The translations under genes were made by a program, and so were the position numbers. This document shows, piece after piece, positions 39,869 through 47,337 of a stretch of 64,000 bases of DNA. The notes beneath the pieces were generated by a model. The model had not been told where the DNA came from, ran no database searches, and saw nothing but the letters and a program-made list of their open reading frames with translations. Position 1 is the first letter of the stretch. Every line of letters starts with the position of its first letter. The stretch is from JACDAN01 sp963802375 (GTDB lineage: Bacteria > Actinomycetota > Thermoleophilia > Gaiellales > Gaiellaceae): positions 496,001 through 560,000 of the forward strand of contig CAWDIJ010000010.1 of assembly GCA_963802375.1 (NCBI GenBank), read 5' to 3'.

Positions 39869-41134
39869 CTAGTTCACGGGCTCCAGCTTGGCGGTCTCCG
39901 CGAGTGCGCGCAGCTCCTCGTCGAGGTTCGGCTGGCCCTCGAGCGGCACCACGTCATTGTCCGCGAACACGACCGGAACGCTGCGCTCGGCCGCTGCCCG
40001 CGCGACGACATCGATCGCGGCGGCCTTGATCTCGACCAGAAAGATGTCGGCATCGGCGCGCTCGACGTCCTCGCGCAGCGGCTCGCGCCGCGAGAGATTG
40101 CAGGAGACGGTGACGTCCGCGGCACCGTGCTCGTCGCGTAGGTGCCGCTCCAGCAGCTCGGCCGCGGACGCGTCGGCGGTCGTGAAGAACGCGACGCGTC
40201 TGCCCTCGATCGGCTCGATCGGCCGCGGACGGAGAACGGTCGCCACCACGGGGATGTCCTTGACCTCGCGAATCGTCTCAGCGAGCAGCTCGTGGTCAGT
40301 TCCGTCCTCCGCCATGGTCAGGACGACGAGGTCTGAGAGCAGGATGCGGTAGGCGTTGAGGTAGCCGACGACGAGCTCCGGCGGCTGGTGTGCACCGGCG
40401 ACCAGCACCCGCCTTCGTGCCGCGACCGGCGGGATCGCGGCGCCGCTGCCGTCGAAGATCACGAAGTCGGGCTCCCGTCCGATCGCCTTCTGCATTCCCT
40501 CGGCGACGTTGCTCGTCCACGGGACACCGGCCAGCCCGCCGCCGGCCCGCCGGCAGCCGATCGTCGGGACGCCGCTGAGCGCGGCCGTCTCCAGATAGTC
40601 AGACGCCGCGTGTGCGCCGGCGCGCGAGAGCTCGAGGAGATCGTCGAGCGTCGGGCGGAGGTCGGCAACCTGTGGCTCCGCGGGCCCTCCGCGCCCCATC
40701 GACACGACGACGAGGTCGCGATCGGCAGCGAGCAGCCGCGCCGCATACCCGGTGACGGCCGTCTTGCCGAGGCGCTTGCCCGTCCCGATCACGGCGAGCG
40801 ACGGAAGATCGAACGGCTCGTACGTGGGGACGCGAAGCGAGAAATCGGCGCCCTCGTAGGCGATCCCGAGCGCGAGGAACCGGCTCGCCAGCCGGAACCG
40901 CTCGCGCGGACCGAGGATCGGCTCGTCGGAGACATCCACGGCGACCTCCGGCTCGAACCGCGCAACCGCCTCCTCGAAGTCGGCGGCGACCGGCACGCCG
41001 TACTCGTCCCCACCGACGAGCTTCTCGGTCCCCCCGACGAGGAGCGCGCCGACGATCTCGTGCGGGATCTCGGCCAGGGCATCGCGCACGACCGGCGCAT
41101 AGTGCTCTCCGTCGATCAACGCGAGAGCCCTCAC
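39869..41134 (-). CDS. cpgS: Cyclic 2,3-diphosphoglycerate synthetase
   Basis: 421 residues. Starts VRALALIDGEHYAPVVRDAL, P-loop IGTGKRLGKTAVTGYAARLL (about 112-131, quoted in part), VVSMGRGGPAEPQV, FDGSGAAIPPV and a C-terminal DxD-rich domain (FLVEIKAAAIDVVAR). These features match the archaeal enzyme that closes 2,3-diphosphoglycerate into the cyclic anhydride using ATP, a compatible solute and thermoprotectant in methanogens. GTG 41134 overlaps the phosphoesterase stop. Homologues are known in a few bacteria; activity here is inferred from family and operon. Confidence 0.83.
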   Translation of the reverse strand: MRALALIDGEHYAPVVRDALAEIPHEIVGALLVGGTEKLVGGDEYGVPVAADFEEAVARFEPEVAVDVSDEPILGPRERFRLASRFLALGIAYEGADFSLRVPTYEPFDLPSLAVIGTGKRLGKTAVTGYAARLLAADRDLVVVSMGRGGPAEPQVADLRPTLDDLLELSRAGAHAASDYLETAALSGVPTIGCRRAGGGLAGVPWTSNVAEGMQKAIGREPDFVIFDGSGAAIPPVAARRRVLVAGAHQPPELVVGYLNAYRILLSDLVVLTMAEDGTDHELLAETIREVKDIPVVATVLRPRPIEPIEGRRVAFFTTADASAAELLERHLRDEHGAADVTVSCNLSRREPLREDVERADADIFLVEIKAAAIDVVARAAAERSVPVVFADNDVVPLEGQPNLDEELRALAETAKLEPVN

Positions 41135-41931
41135 CTGGTCGTCACCTCGCCCTCGATCCGGGCCGTGTACTTCTCGAACGCCCGCGTGTCGAGCGAGAAC
41201 TGGATGATCCGCTCCTGGCCGTGGAACGGGTACTTGCGCCAGACGTCCACGTGCTTTCCGTGCAACTCGATGACGTTGTAACAGGGCCTCGTATTGCCCC
41301 TGAGCCGGATCGACGACACCGTCCCGGTGTTGACGACGAACATGTCCTCGAGCCGCCACGCGTACGGGACGTGCTTGTGCCCAGACAGGACGAGGTCGAC
41401 CTGCGCGCCCTGGAGGCACTCGATCACGTCGCCGGCGTCGTAGACGATGTTGCGCTCGCGGCCCGTCCCCGGTACCGGGAGCAGGTGGTGGTGCATCACG
41501 AAGATCCGGAGCTCTGCCGGCGGCGCGAACTGCTCCTCGATCCACGCGTACCGGCCCCGGCCGATCTGGCCGTGGTCGAGGTCGGGCTCGCTGGAGTCGA
41601 CGGCGACGACGGTGATCTCCTCCATCCGCAGCACGGAATGGCGGTCACCGAAGAACTCCTCGAAGTGCAGGTAGCCGACGTTTCGCGAGTCGTGGTTCCC
41701 CGGGATCACGACCCTTCGCTCGCAGTTCAGACGGTCGAGGTACTCGCGCGCCATGAGGAACTCCTGCTTGAACCCGAACGTCGTCAGGTCGCCGGAGACG
41801 ATGATCAGATCCGGCTCGAGCTCGTTGACCTCCGCGACCGCGCGCTCCATCAGGCTCGGCACGAAGTCCGGCCCACCGCAGTGGATGTCCGAGATGTGGG
41901 CGATCGTGATCGACCCGTCGCGGCTCGCCAT
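41131..41931 (-). CDS. Calcineurin-like metallophosphoesterase (CpdA/Icc-like)
   Basis: 266 residues with all dimetal motifs: HISDIHCGG (about 11-19), VSGDLTTFG, IPGNHDSRN, MHHHLLP and SGHKHVPYAW. Family members hydrolyse cyclic nucleotides or other phosphodiesters. As first gene of the cpgS-pgk2-glpX operon it could open the cyclic diphosphoglycerate ring, which is a phosphoanhydride, or be a cAMP phosphodiesterase; neither is proven. Long C-terminal tail of about 60 residues after the last motif. Confidence 0.88.
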   Translation of the reverse strand: MASRDGSITIAHISDIHCGGPDFVPSLMERAVAEVNELEPDLIIVSGDLTTFGFKQEFLMAREYLDRLNCERRVVIPGNHDSRNVGYLHFEEFFGDRHSVLRMEEITVVAVDSSEPDLDHGQIGRGRYAWIEEQFAPPAELRIFVMHHHLLPVPGTGRERNIVYDAGDVIECLQGAQVDLVLSGHKHVPYAWRLEDMFVVNTGTVSSIRLRGNTRPCYNVIELHGKHVDVWRKYPFHGQERIIQFSLDTRAFEKYTARIEGEVTTR

Positions 41932-41937
41932 GCTCGA

Positions 41938-41943
41938 AGTGTA
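41938..41943 (-). promoter_or_regulatory. -10 hexamer TACACT, leaderless start
   Basis: TACACT ends 6 nt before the ATG at 41931 and would drive the whole phosphoesterase-cpgS-pgk2-glpX operon. Confidence 0.45.
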
Positions 41944-41994
41944 AGAAGCCGGGCCAGGCGCGGTGTCCGAGGCTATCGGTACCCTCAGGGTCTG

Positions 41995-42363
41995 GTGGCC
42001 GAAAAAGTCTCTGATTTCCAGGCATATCGTGGGGACGGGGAGCCATGCTTCGCCCACCAGGTCGAGCTTGAGTGCGCGAAGCTGCTCGACTACTACGGCA
42101 TCCCCTGGATGTACGAGCCGCACACGTTCGTGCTCGAGCGATCGGCCGACGGCCGTGTGATCGAGGCGTTCGCGCCCGACTTCTACCTTCCCGAGCAGAA
42201 CCTCTACGTCGAGCTGACCGTGATGAAGCAGTCGCTCGTCACACGGAAGAACCGCAAGCTGCGGAAGCTTCGTGAGCGCTATCCCGACGTGAACGTCAAG
42301 CTCTTCTATCGTCGGGACATCGAGCGATTGGCCCAGCGATACCGACTGGATCTGGCCTCGTAG
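41995..42363 (+). CDS. PD-(D/E)XK-type endonuclease-like protein
   Basis: 122 residues. The layout is FAHQVELECAKLLDYYGIPW (first helix with conserved Glu), FVLERSADGRVIEAFAPDFYLP (beta hairpin ending in the active-site Asp) and LYVELTVMKQ (E-x-T/K strand), then a basic helix RKNRKLRKLRERYPDVNVKL. That is the minimal PD-(D/E)XK nuclease fold seen in small restriction/recombination-type enzymes. GTG 41995 is chosen from context: TACCCT at 41980-41985 lies 9 nt before it. The next gene is hpt. Target unknown. Confidence 0.68.
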   Translation: MAEKVSDFQAYRGDGEPCFAHQVELECAKLLDYYGIPWMYEPHTFVLERSADGRVIEAFAPDFYLPEQNLYVELTVMKQSLVTRKNRKLRKLRERYPDVNVKLFYRRDIERLAQRYRLDLAS

Positions 42364-42371
42364 CACCCGAG

Positions 42372-42905
42372 CTGGACGCGCGAATCGGGGAGGTCTACCT
42401 CTCCGCCGAGGACCTGAAGGCTCGGGTCGACGAGCTCGGAGGCGCCATCGCGGCCGACTACCGCGGGCGGGAGCCGATCCTCGTCGCCTCGCTGAAGACG
42501 GCGATCGTCTTCTTGTCGGATCTCTCGCGCGCGCTTCCGATCGTCCACAACCTCGACTTCTTCGCCCTGGCGGGCTACGAGGGGAACGGAGGCGGCGGCG
42601 GACGCGTCCGGCTCCTGAAGGACCTCGGATTGAGCATCAAGGGCCGGGACGTGCTCCTCGTCGAGGACGTGGTGGACACGGGAATGACGCTCAACTTTCT
42701 GGTCAAGACGCTGGCGCTGAGGGAGCCCACCTCCCTCACGGCGGTCGCGCTCCTCGACCGCCCGTACCGGCGTCTCGTCGAGGATCTCCCCGTCCGCTAC
42801 GTGGGTTTCACGGTGCCGGACGAGTTCTTCGTCGGCTATGGCTTCGATCTCGACGGGCGCTGGCGCAACCTGCCCGACCTGCGCCTTCTCAAGCCGAGAA
42901 GCTAG
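42372..42905 (+). CDS. hpt: Hypoxanthine phosphoribosyltransferase
   Basis: 177 residues. The PRPP-binding motif VLLVEDVVDTGMTL (about 97-110), FFALAGYEG loop and YVGFTVPDEFFVGYGFDLDGRWRNL C-terminus identify Hpt, which salvages hypoxanthine or guanine. The N-terminus LDARIGEVYLSAEDLKARV aligns with family starts, but no ATG, GTG or TTG is in frame there; the candidates are CTG at 42372 or GTA at 42360. The conserved region begins immediately, so the start must be non-canonical or a base is miscalled. Follows the nuclease gene by 8 nt. Confidence 0.88.
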   Translation: MDARIGEVYLSAEDLKARVDELGGAIAADYRGREPILVASLKTAIVFLSDLSRALPIVHNLDFFALAGYEGNGGGGGRVRLLKDLGLSIKGRDVLLVEDVVDTGMTLNFLVKTLALREPTSLTAVALLDRPYRRLVEDLPVRYVGFTVPDEFFVGYGFDLDGRWRNLPDLRLLKPRS

Positions 42906-42912
42906 AGAACGA

Positions 42913-42936
42913 CCGGCCGCCCCGGAGGGCGGCCGG
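42913..42936 (+). terminator. Perfect hairpin after hpt
   Basis: CCGGCCGCCC-CGGA-GGGCGGCCGG, a 10-bp perfect stem with tetraloop, 7 nt after the hpt stop, between convergent genes. The rest of the gap to 43060 holds nothing else I can name. Confidence 0.65.
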
Positions 42937-43060
42937 CGCCGTCGGGAGACGACAGTGCCGCAAGCCAACAGCGCGCGAGGCTTGCAGCGCGGAAACTATA
43001 AGCGCACGGCTTCAAAAATGGGGATCCTTCTCTGAGCGCCGCTGCGCCGGCGCGAAGCCG

Positions 43061-44242
43061 CTACAGGTAACCCAGAGGGTCGACCGCCGCCCCGTTCGAC
43101 CGGACCTCGAAGTGCAGGTGCGGCCCGAAGCAGTGCCCGGTGCAGCCGACGTAGCCGATGGTCTGTCCCTGGGAGACCGCCCCGCCGCCGACGACGAAGC
43201 TCGACTGGTGGGCGTACGCGGTCGCGACGCCGTTGCCGTGGTCGATGATGATCAGGTTCCCGTAGCCGCCCATCCAGCCGGCGTAGATCACGTTCCCGGA
43301 AGCCGACGCCTGGATCGGCGTGCCGTAGCCGGCGGCGATGTCGATCCCCTCGTGCATCCGGCCCCAGCGCCAGCCGAAGCCGCTGACCACCGGCCCGCTG
43401 ACCGGCCAGACCATCCCGCTCGCAGAGACCGTGCCGTCGCCGGTGCTGGTGTAGCTCGGGCCGGACTGCGCCGCGTTGATCCGGGCGGCGAGCTGGGCGC
43501 TCACTTTCAGCAGCTCCTCCGCCCTCCCCTCGTAGTGCTCGGCGGCCTCGTGCGCCTCGTCCCTCGCCTCCCGCTTCGCGCTCCGCGCCTGCGCGAGCCC
43601 GCTGCGTGAGATCAGCAGCTGGTCGTAGGCGGCGCGCTGCTGCTGCGTCCGGATCTCGACGATGCGCGTGGCCGCAGCCACCCGCTCCTTCGTCCTTCCG
43701 GTGCGCTCCTTCAGGTCGCGCATGTGGTCGCGCGCGCCGGTGACGTGCTGGACGACTCGCCGGTCCTGTGCCGCGATCGAGTCGAGATAGTCGATCTGGT
43801 CGAGGGCGTCGCTGAAGCTGTCCGCCTCGAGGACGATGTCGAGCGTCGTGGGATCCTCGCCCTCGTAGATCGCGACAAGCCGGTCGGCGAGCCGCATCTG
43901 CGCAACGCCGTACTGCCCTCGCAGGTACTCGAGCCGCTCGCTCTGGAGCCGGTAGAGCGCCTTGACGGCCTCCAGCTTCCGCTGGTGCAGCGCAAGGTCC
44001 TCCTCCAGCGCGGCGAGGCGGACGGAAACATCGCCGACCTCGGCCTCGAGCGCCTGGATCCGCTCCGAGACCGAGGCAATCTCGGCGCGGAGCGACTCTT
44101 CACGCGCGCGGGCGGCGTCCGCCTTCGACTGGAGCGCCTGCGCCTGGCCGTCGAGCCGTTGCTTGCGGTCGTAGAGGCTGCCCGACGCGGGAGCCGCGAC
44201 GAGCAGGACGACGACGAGGCTGCAGACGAGTAGTCGAGCCAT
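43061..44242 (-). CDS. Secreted coiled-coil M23 metallopeptidase (EnvC/RipA-like murein hydrolase or activator)
   Basis: 393 residues: signal peptide (MARLLVCSLVVVLLVAAPASG), a long coiled coil to about residue 250 (RKQRLDGQAQALQSKADAAR; VSVRLAALEEDLALHQRKLE), and a C-terminal LytM/M23 domain. The zinc ligands are His and Asp in MHEGIDIAAG and HxH in GPHLHFEV; the second His is in YAHQSS, so the peptidase is complete rather than degenerate. It cuts or helps cut peptidoglycan cross-links, probably at division, as the coiled coil resembles EnvC-like proteins. ATG 44242 begins the signal peptide. Confidence 0.9.
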   Translation of the reverse strand: MARLLVCSLVVVLLVAAPASGSLYDRKQRLDGQAQALQSKADAARAREESLRAEIASVSERIQALEAEVGDVSVRLAALEEDLALHQRKLEAVKALYRLQSERLEYLRGQYGVAQMRLADRLVAIYEGEDPTTLDIVLEADSFSDALDQIDYLDSIAAQDRRVVQHVTGARDHMRDLKERTGRTKERVAAATRIVEIRTQQQRAAYDQLLISRSGLAQARSAKREARDEAHEAAEHYEGRAEELLKVSAQLAARINAAQSGPSYTSTGDGTVSASGMVWPVSGPVVSGFGWRWGRMHEGIDIAAGYGTPIQASASGNVIYAGWMGGYGNLIIIDHGNGVATAYAHQSSFVVGGGAVSQGQTIGYVGCTGHCFGPHLHFEVRSNGAAVDPLGYL

Positions 44243-44300
44243 AGAGACCGTGTTCTCGAACCGAGGAGACCTCCCTCCCGGGCCCGGAATTCGGACGATC

Positions 44301-44633
44301 CTACCCGTCCGATCGGCCGGATGGGAGCTTAGGCGCCGAAAACTGCTGCTCCGAGGCCCCTTTCGGAGTCTCCGATGGCAACAACGCCGCCGCCTGGCGT
44401 CTGAGCGGATACACCTGGTTCCGGTAATCCTCGTCGGTGATCTTGCCCGTGCGGTGGTCGAACTCCAGCTCCTTGAGCTCTGCGAGGACGCGATCTCGCT
44501 CCTCCGCCGCCGCGAGCGCCTCGTCTGCCGGCGTCGCCTGCTCAGGCGGCGCCTTGGTCCGCAGGAAGGGCACCGCAACGAAGACGACGGCGGCGGCTGC
44601 CAGCAGCGCGCCGAGCAGGAGCTCGGGGCTCAC
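44301..44633 (-). CDS. Small CcmI/CycH-like membrane protein
   Basis: 110 residues: one membrane helix (LLLGALLAAAAVVFVAVPFL) and a cytoplasmic helical part VLAELKELEFDHRTGKITDEDYRNQ, which is the conserved first-domain motif of CcmI proteins in cytochrome c maturation; the TPR domain of full CcmI is absent. GTG 44633 overlaps the ccmF stop (GTGA). Confidence 0.72.
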   Translation of the reverse strand: MSPELLLGALLAAAAVVFVAVPFLRTKAPPEQATPADEALAAAEERDRVLAELKELEFDHRTGKITDEDYRNQVYPLRRQAAALLPSETPKGASEQQFSAPKLPSGRSDG

Positions 44634-46621
44634 GCGCCGGCGAGTGCTTCGCGGCCGCCGTACCGGACGGCCAGCCGGCGCTGCTCCCGGGCATCGGGCC
44701 AGAGGGCGATCAACGCGCCGCCGAGGAACACGAACCCGGCAAACCAGATCAGGTTGACCAGCGGCTTGACGAGGACTCTGAGGAAGAGCGTGTTGCCGTC
44801 GATCTGGTCGGCGATGAGGAACAGGTCCTCCCCGTTCAGCGGATCGGACCGGATCGCGGCCTCGTTGGAGACCTGCTGCTCGGCGAAGTAGCGGTTCTTG
44901 CCCGGCCGCAGCGTTCCCAGCTGCTCACCGTCCCGCGACACGTCCACGACGGCCCTGAGCTCCTGGGCATTCGCTCCGCGGGACTCCTCAACGCCGCGGT
45001 AATGGAGGTCGTAGCCGCTGACCGACACCGACTGGCCCGGGCGGAGCTGCACGTCGGAGATCGTGTCGTAGGCGCTGGACCCGACGACGCCGATGGCGAG
45101 CAACACGATCGACGCGTGGACGACGTAACCGCCATACCGGCGCCGGTTTCGGGCGACGAGCGAAGAGAAGGCGCCCGGCCAGGAGGAGCTTCCGAGCGCG
45201 TGCCGCGCGCGGGTCCCGCGCACGAACTCGAGCACGATGGATGCGAGCACGAAGGCGCAAAACGTGTACCCGACTAGGCCCGGGATCGACGATCCGGCGC
45301 CGAGCGCGAGAAGGATCACGCCGCAGCCGAGTGCGAAGGCCGCCGGCCACGCGAACGTCCTCCCCAGGCCGCGCAGCGACGCGCGGCGCCAGGCGATCAG
45401 CGGCCCGATGCCCATCAGCAGGAGCAGCGGCAGCCCGAACGCCTTGAGGAAGAAGTTGTAGTACGGCGGCCCGACCGTCACGGCCTCGCCGCGAAGCGCC
45501 TCGGTCAGCACCGGGTAGAGGACGCCCCAGAGGATCGTCAGGCAGAAGGCGACCAGCAGCAGGTTGTTGTAGAGAAAGCTCGCCTCGCGCGACACCGGCG
45601 ACTCGAACCGCGTCTTCGACCGGAGCAGCGGAAGCCGGGACAGGACGAGCAGGATCGATCCCGCCAGCACGACGCCGATGAAGCCGAGGAACCACGGCCC
45701 GATCGAGCTCTCCGTGAAGGAGTGGATCGAGCTGATGATCCCGGAGCGGGTCAGGAAGGTCCCGAACAGCGCCAGTGCGAACGCCCCGATCACGAGGACG
45801 ACGTTCCAGATCTTCAGCATCCCGCGCTTCTCCTGGATCATCACGGAGTGCAGGAACGCCGTCGCTGCGAGCCACGGCATCAGCGCGGCGTTCTCGACCG
45901 GGTCCCACGCGAAGTACCCGCCCCAGCCCACCTCGACGTAGGCCCAGTGGGCGCCGAGGAGCTGCCCGAAGCCGAGGAACGTCCAGGCGACGAGTGTCCA
46001 CCGGCGGGTTACGACAATCCAGAGCTCGTCGCTGCGCCGCGCCACGAGCGCGCCCATCGCGAAGGCGAACGGGATCGTCAACCCGACGAACCCGAGGTAG
46101 AGCATCGGCGGGTGCGCCAGCATGTACGGGTTCTGGAGGCTCGGGTTGAGGCCGCCGCCGTCCGCCGGTGCCGCCTGGGTCGCGAACGGGCTCGACACCG
46201 CGACGAGCATGAACGCGAAGAACGTGATCACCCCACCGAGGATCGGCACCGACCAGGGGAGCAGGCTCGGAGCCGACCTCCTGGCGAGGAGCACCGCGAC
46301 CGCCGAGAAGCCGGTGAGGATCAGGAGCCAAAGCAGGAGCGAGCCTTCCTGCCCACCCCAGAAGGCCGAGATCGTATAGGCGAGCGGCAGCTCCCGGCTC
46401 GTGTGGTCGGCGACGTAGACGAACGAGAAGTCATTCTGGACGAGGGCCGTGAAGAGCACCGCCGAGCCGACGAGGGCGACGCCGAAGGAGGCGACGACGG
46501 CGTTCTGAGCGGACTCCGCTAGCCGCTGCCGCCGCTGCCGCGCAGCGATCGCGCCCGCGACGACGGCGTAGATCGCCAGCCCGAGGCACACGATGAGCGC
46601 TGCGCGCCCGAGCTCAGGCAC
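44630..46621 (-). CDS. ccmF: Cytochrome c heme lyase subunit CcmF
   Basis: 663 residues with about fifteen membrane helices. The WWD-type heme-handling domain GWGGYFAWDPVENAALMPW (about 235-253), flanking His residues (ANAHW-like GAHWAYVEVGWGG; TAFLHSVM) and the C-terminal soluble domain (GYDLHYRGVEESRG) match CcmF. It attaches heme to apocytochrome c with CcmE as donor. GTG start follows the ccmE stop with no gap (TAA GTG). Confidence 0.93.
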   Translation of the reverse strand: MPELGRAALIVCLGLAIYAVVAGAIAARQRRQRLAESAQNAVVASFGVALVGSAVLFTALVQNDFSFVYVADHTSRELPLAYTISAFWGGQEGSLLLWLLILTGFSAVAVLLARRSAPSLLPWSVPILGGVITFFAFMLVAVSSPFATQAAPADGGGLNPSLQNPYMLAHPPMLYLGFVGLTIPFAFAMGALVARRSDELWIVVTRRWTLVAWTFLGFGQLLGAHWAYVEVGWGGYFAWDPVENAALMPWLAATAFLHSVMIQEKRGMLKIWNVVLVIGAFALALFGTFLTRSGIISSIHSFTESSIGPWFLGFIGVVLAGSILLVLSRLPLLRSKTRFESPVSREASFLYNNLLLVAFCLTILWGVLYPVLTEALRGEAVTVGPPYYNFFLKAFGLPLLLLMGIGPLIAWRRASLRGLGRTFAWPAAFALGCGVILLALGAGSSIPGLVGYTFCAFVLASIVLEFVRGTRARHALGSSSWPGAFSSLVARNRRRYGGYVVHASIVLLAIGVVGSSAYDTISDVQLRPGQSVSVSGYDLHYRGVEESRGANAQELRAVVDVSRDGEQLGTLRPGKNRYFAEQQVSNEAAIRSDPLNGEDLFLIADQIDGNTLFLRVLVKPLVNLIWFAGFVFLGGALIALWPDAREQRRLAVRYGGREALAGA

Positions 46622-47011
46622 TTAGGTCTCTTTGGAGGTGTACTTGGACGGGCACTTCGTGACGAGCGTGCCCGGGTTTCCGACGAAGGTGCCGCCGCGC
46701 AGCCGGCCCTTCAGCGAGATGTCGCGCCCGACCTTGAACATGTCGGGCACCGAGCCCGTGTAGGTGACCGGGAGACGGACCGACGAGCTGCCCTCGATGT
46801 CCTTGATCCGAAACCGGATCGTGCGCCCGCTCCGCTCGACCGGCGCGACCACCTTTCCGACGACCGTGATCTCGCCCGTGCGGCCGTTCAGCTGGCTCGG
46901 CCGCAGCTGCGGCGTCCCGCCGGCGATCGAGGTGTAGAGGAGGAAGACGGCAAGCATCGCCGCCACGGACAGGGCGATGACAAGGCGGGCTGGGCTCGAG
47001 CGCCGGGCCAC
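46622..47011 (-). CDS. ccmE: Heme chaperone CcmE, Cys-type (CxxxY)
   Basis: 129 residues: N-terminal membrane anchor (LVIALSVAAMLAVFLLYTSI), OB-fold domain (GEITVVGKVVAPVERSG; RFRIKDIEGSSSVRLPVTY; GRDISLKGRLRGGTFVG). The heme-binding HxxxY of most CcmE proteins is replaced by CPSKY (Cys120, Tyr124) in TLVTKCPSKYTSKE. Cys-type CcmE defines the variant maturation system found in Desulfovibrio and archaea. TAGACT ends 7 nt before the GTG. Confidence 0.88.
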   Translation of the reverse strand: MARRSSPARLVIALSVAAMLAVFLLYTSIAGGTPQLRPSQLNGRTGEITVVGKVVAPVERSGRTIRFRIKDIEGSSSVRLPVTYTGSVPDMFKVGRDISLKGRLRGGTFVGNPGTLVTKCPSKYTSKET

Positions 47012-47018
47012 GCCGAAA

Positions 47019-47024
47019 AGTCTA
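47019..47024 (-). promoter_or_regulatory. -10 hexamer TAGACT, leaderless start of ccm operon
   Basis: TAGACT ends 7 nt before the ccmE GTG at 47011. Confidence 0.45.
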
Positions 47025-47036
47025 GACGCGGTGCGG

Positions 47037-47282
47037 TCAGCCTTCGCGGGTGGGAGCCGGGCGCCGCCGATCCGGGATCCGGTAGCCGTGCTCCTCGCAC
47101 AGGCTGCCGGGAGAGTCCTCGGTCAGCGCGTCGCAGTAGCCCTTCCCGTAGGCGGCCCGCATGAAGGCGGCGACGATCTCGAGATTCCACTCGCCGACGT
47201 CGGCGGCCTCCCGCCAGAGGTCGGTCAGGCGAAGGTCGATGTCGAGCTCCAGCAGATCGATTCTGGACGGGCGCTTGGACAT
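47037..47282 (-). CDS. Small conserved protein of unknown function
   Basis: 81 residues, largely helical (IDLLELDIDLRLTDLWREAADV; WNLEIVAAFMRAAYGKGYCDAL), with two Cys (GYCDALTED and GSLCEEHGYRIP). No signal peptide or membrane span, no recognised family. ATG 47282 is preceded by TACCCT and no SD. Divergent from the TIM-barrel gene 55 bp away. Confidence 0.6.
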   Translation of the reverse strand: MSKRPSRIDLLELDIDLRLTDLWREAADVGEWNLEIVAAFMRAAYGKGYCDALTEDSPGSLCEEHGYRIPDRRRPAPTREG

Positions 47283-47288
47283 GAACTC

Positions 47289-47294
47289 AGGGTA
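47289..47294 (-). promoter_or_regulatory. -10 hexamer TACCCT, leaderless start
   Basis: TACCCT ends 6 nt before the ATG at 47282. Confidence 0.45.
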
Positions 47295-47325
47295 GGAACG
47301 GCATCGGACGCCAACCCTGGTGGGC

Positions 47326-47331
47326 TACGGT
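47326..47331 (+). promoter_or_regulatory. -10 hexamer TACGGT, leaderless start
   Basis: TACGGT ends 6 nt before the ATG at 47338. Together with 47289-47294 this makes a divergent pair of leaderless promoters in 55 bp. Confidence 0.45.
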
Positions 47332-47337
47332 CCCCGC

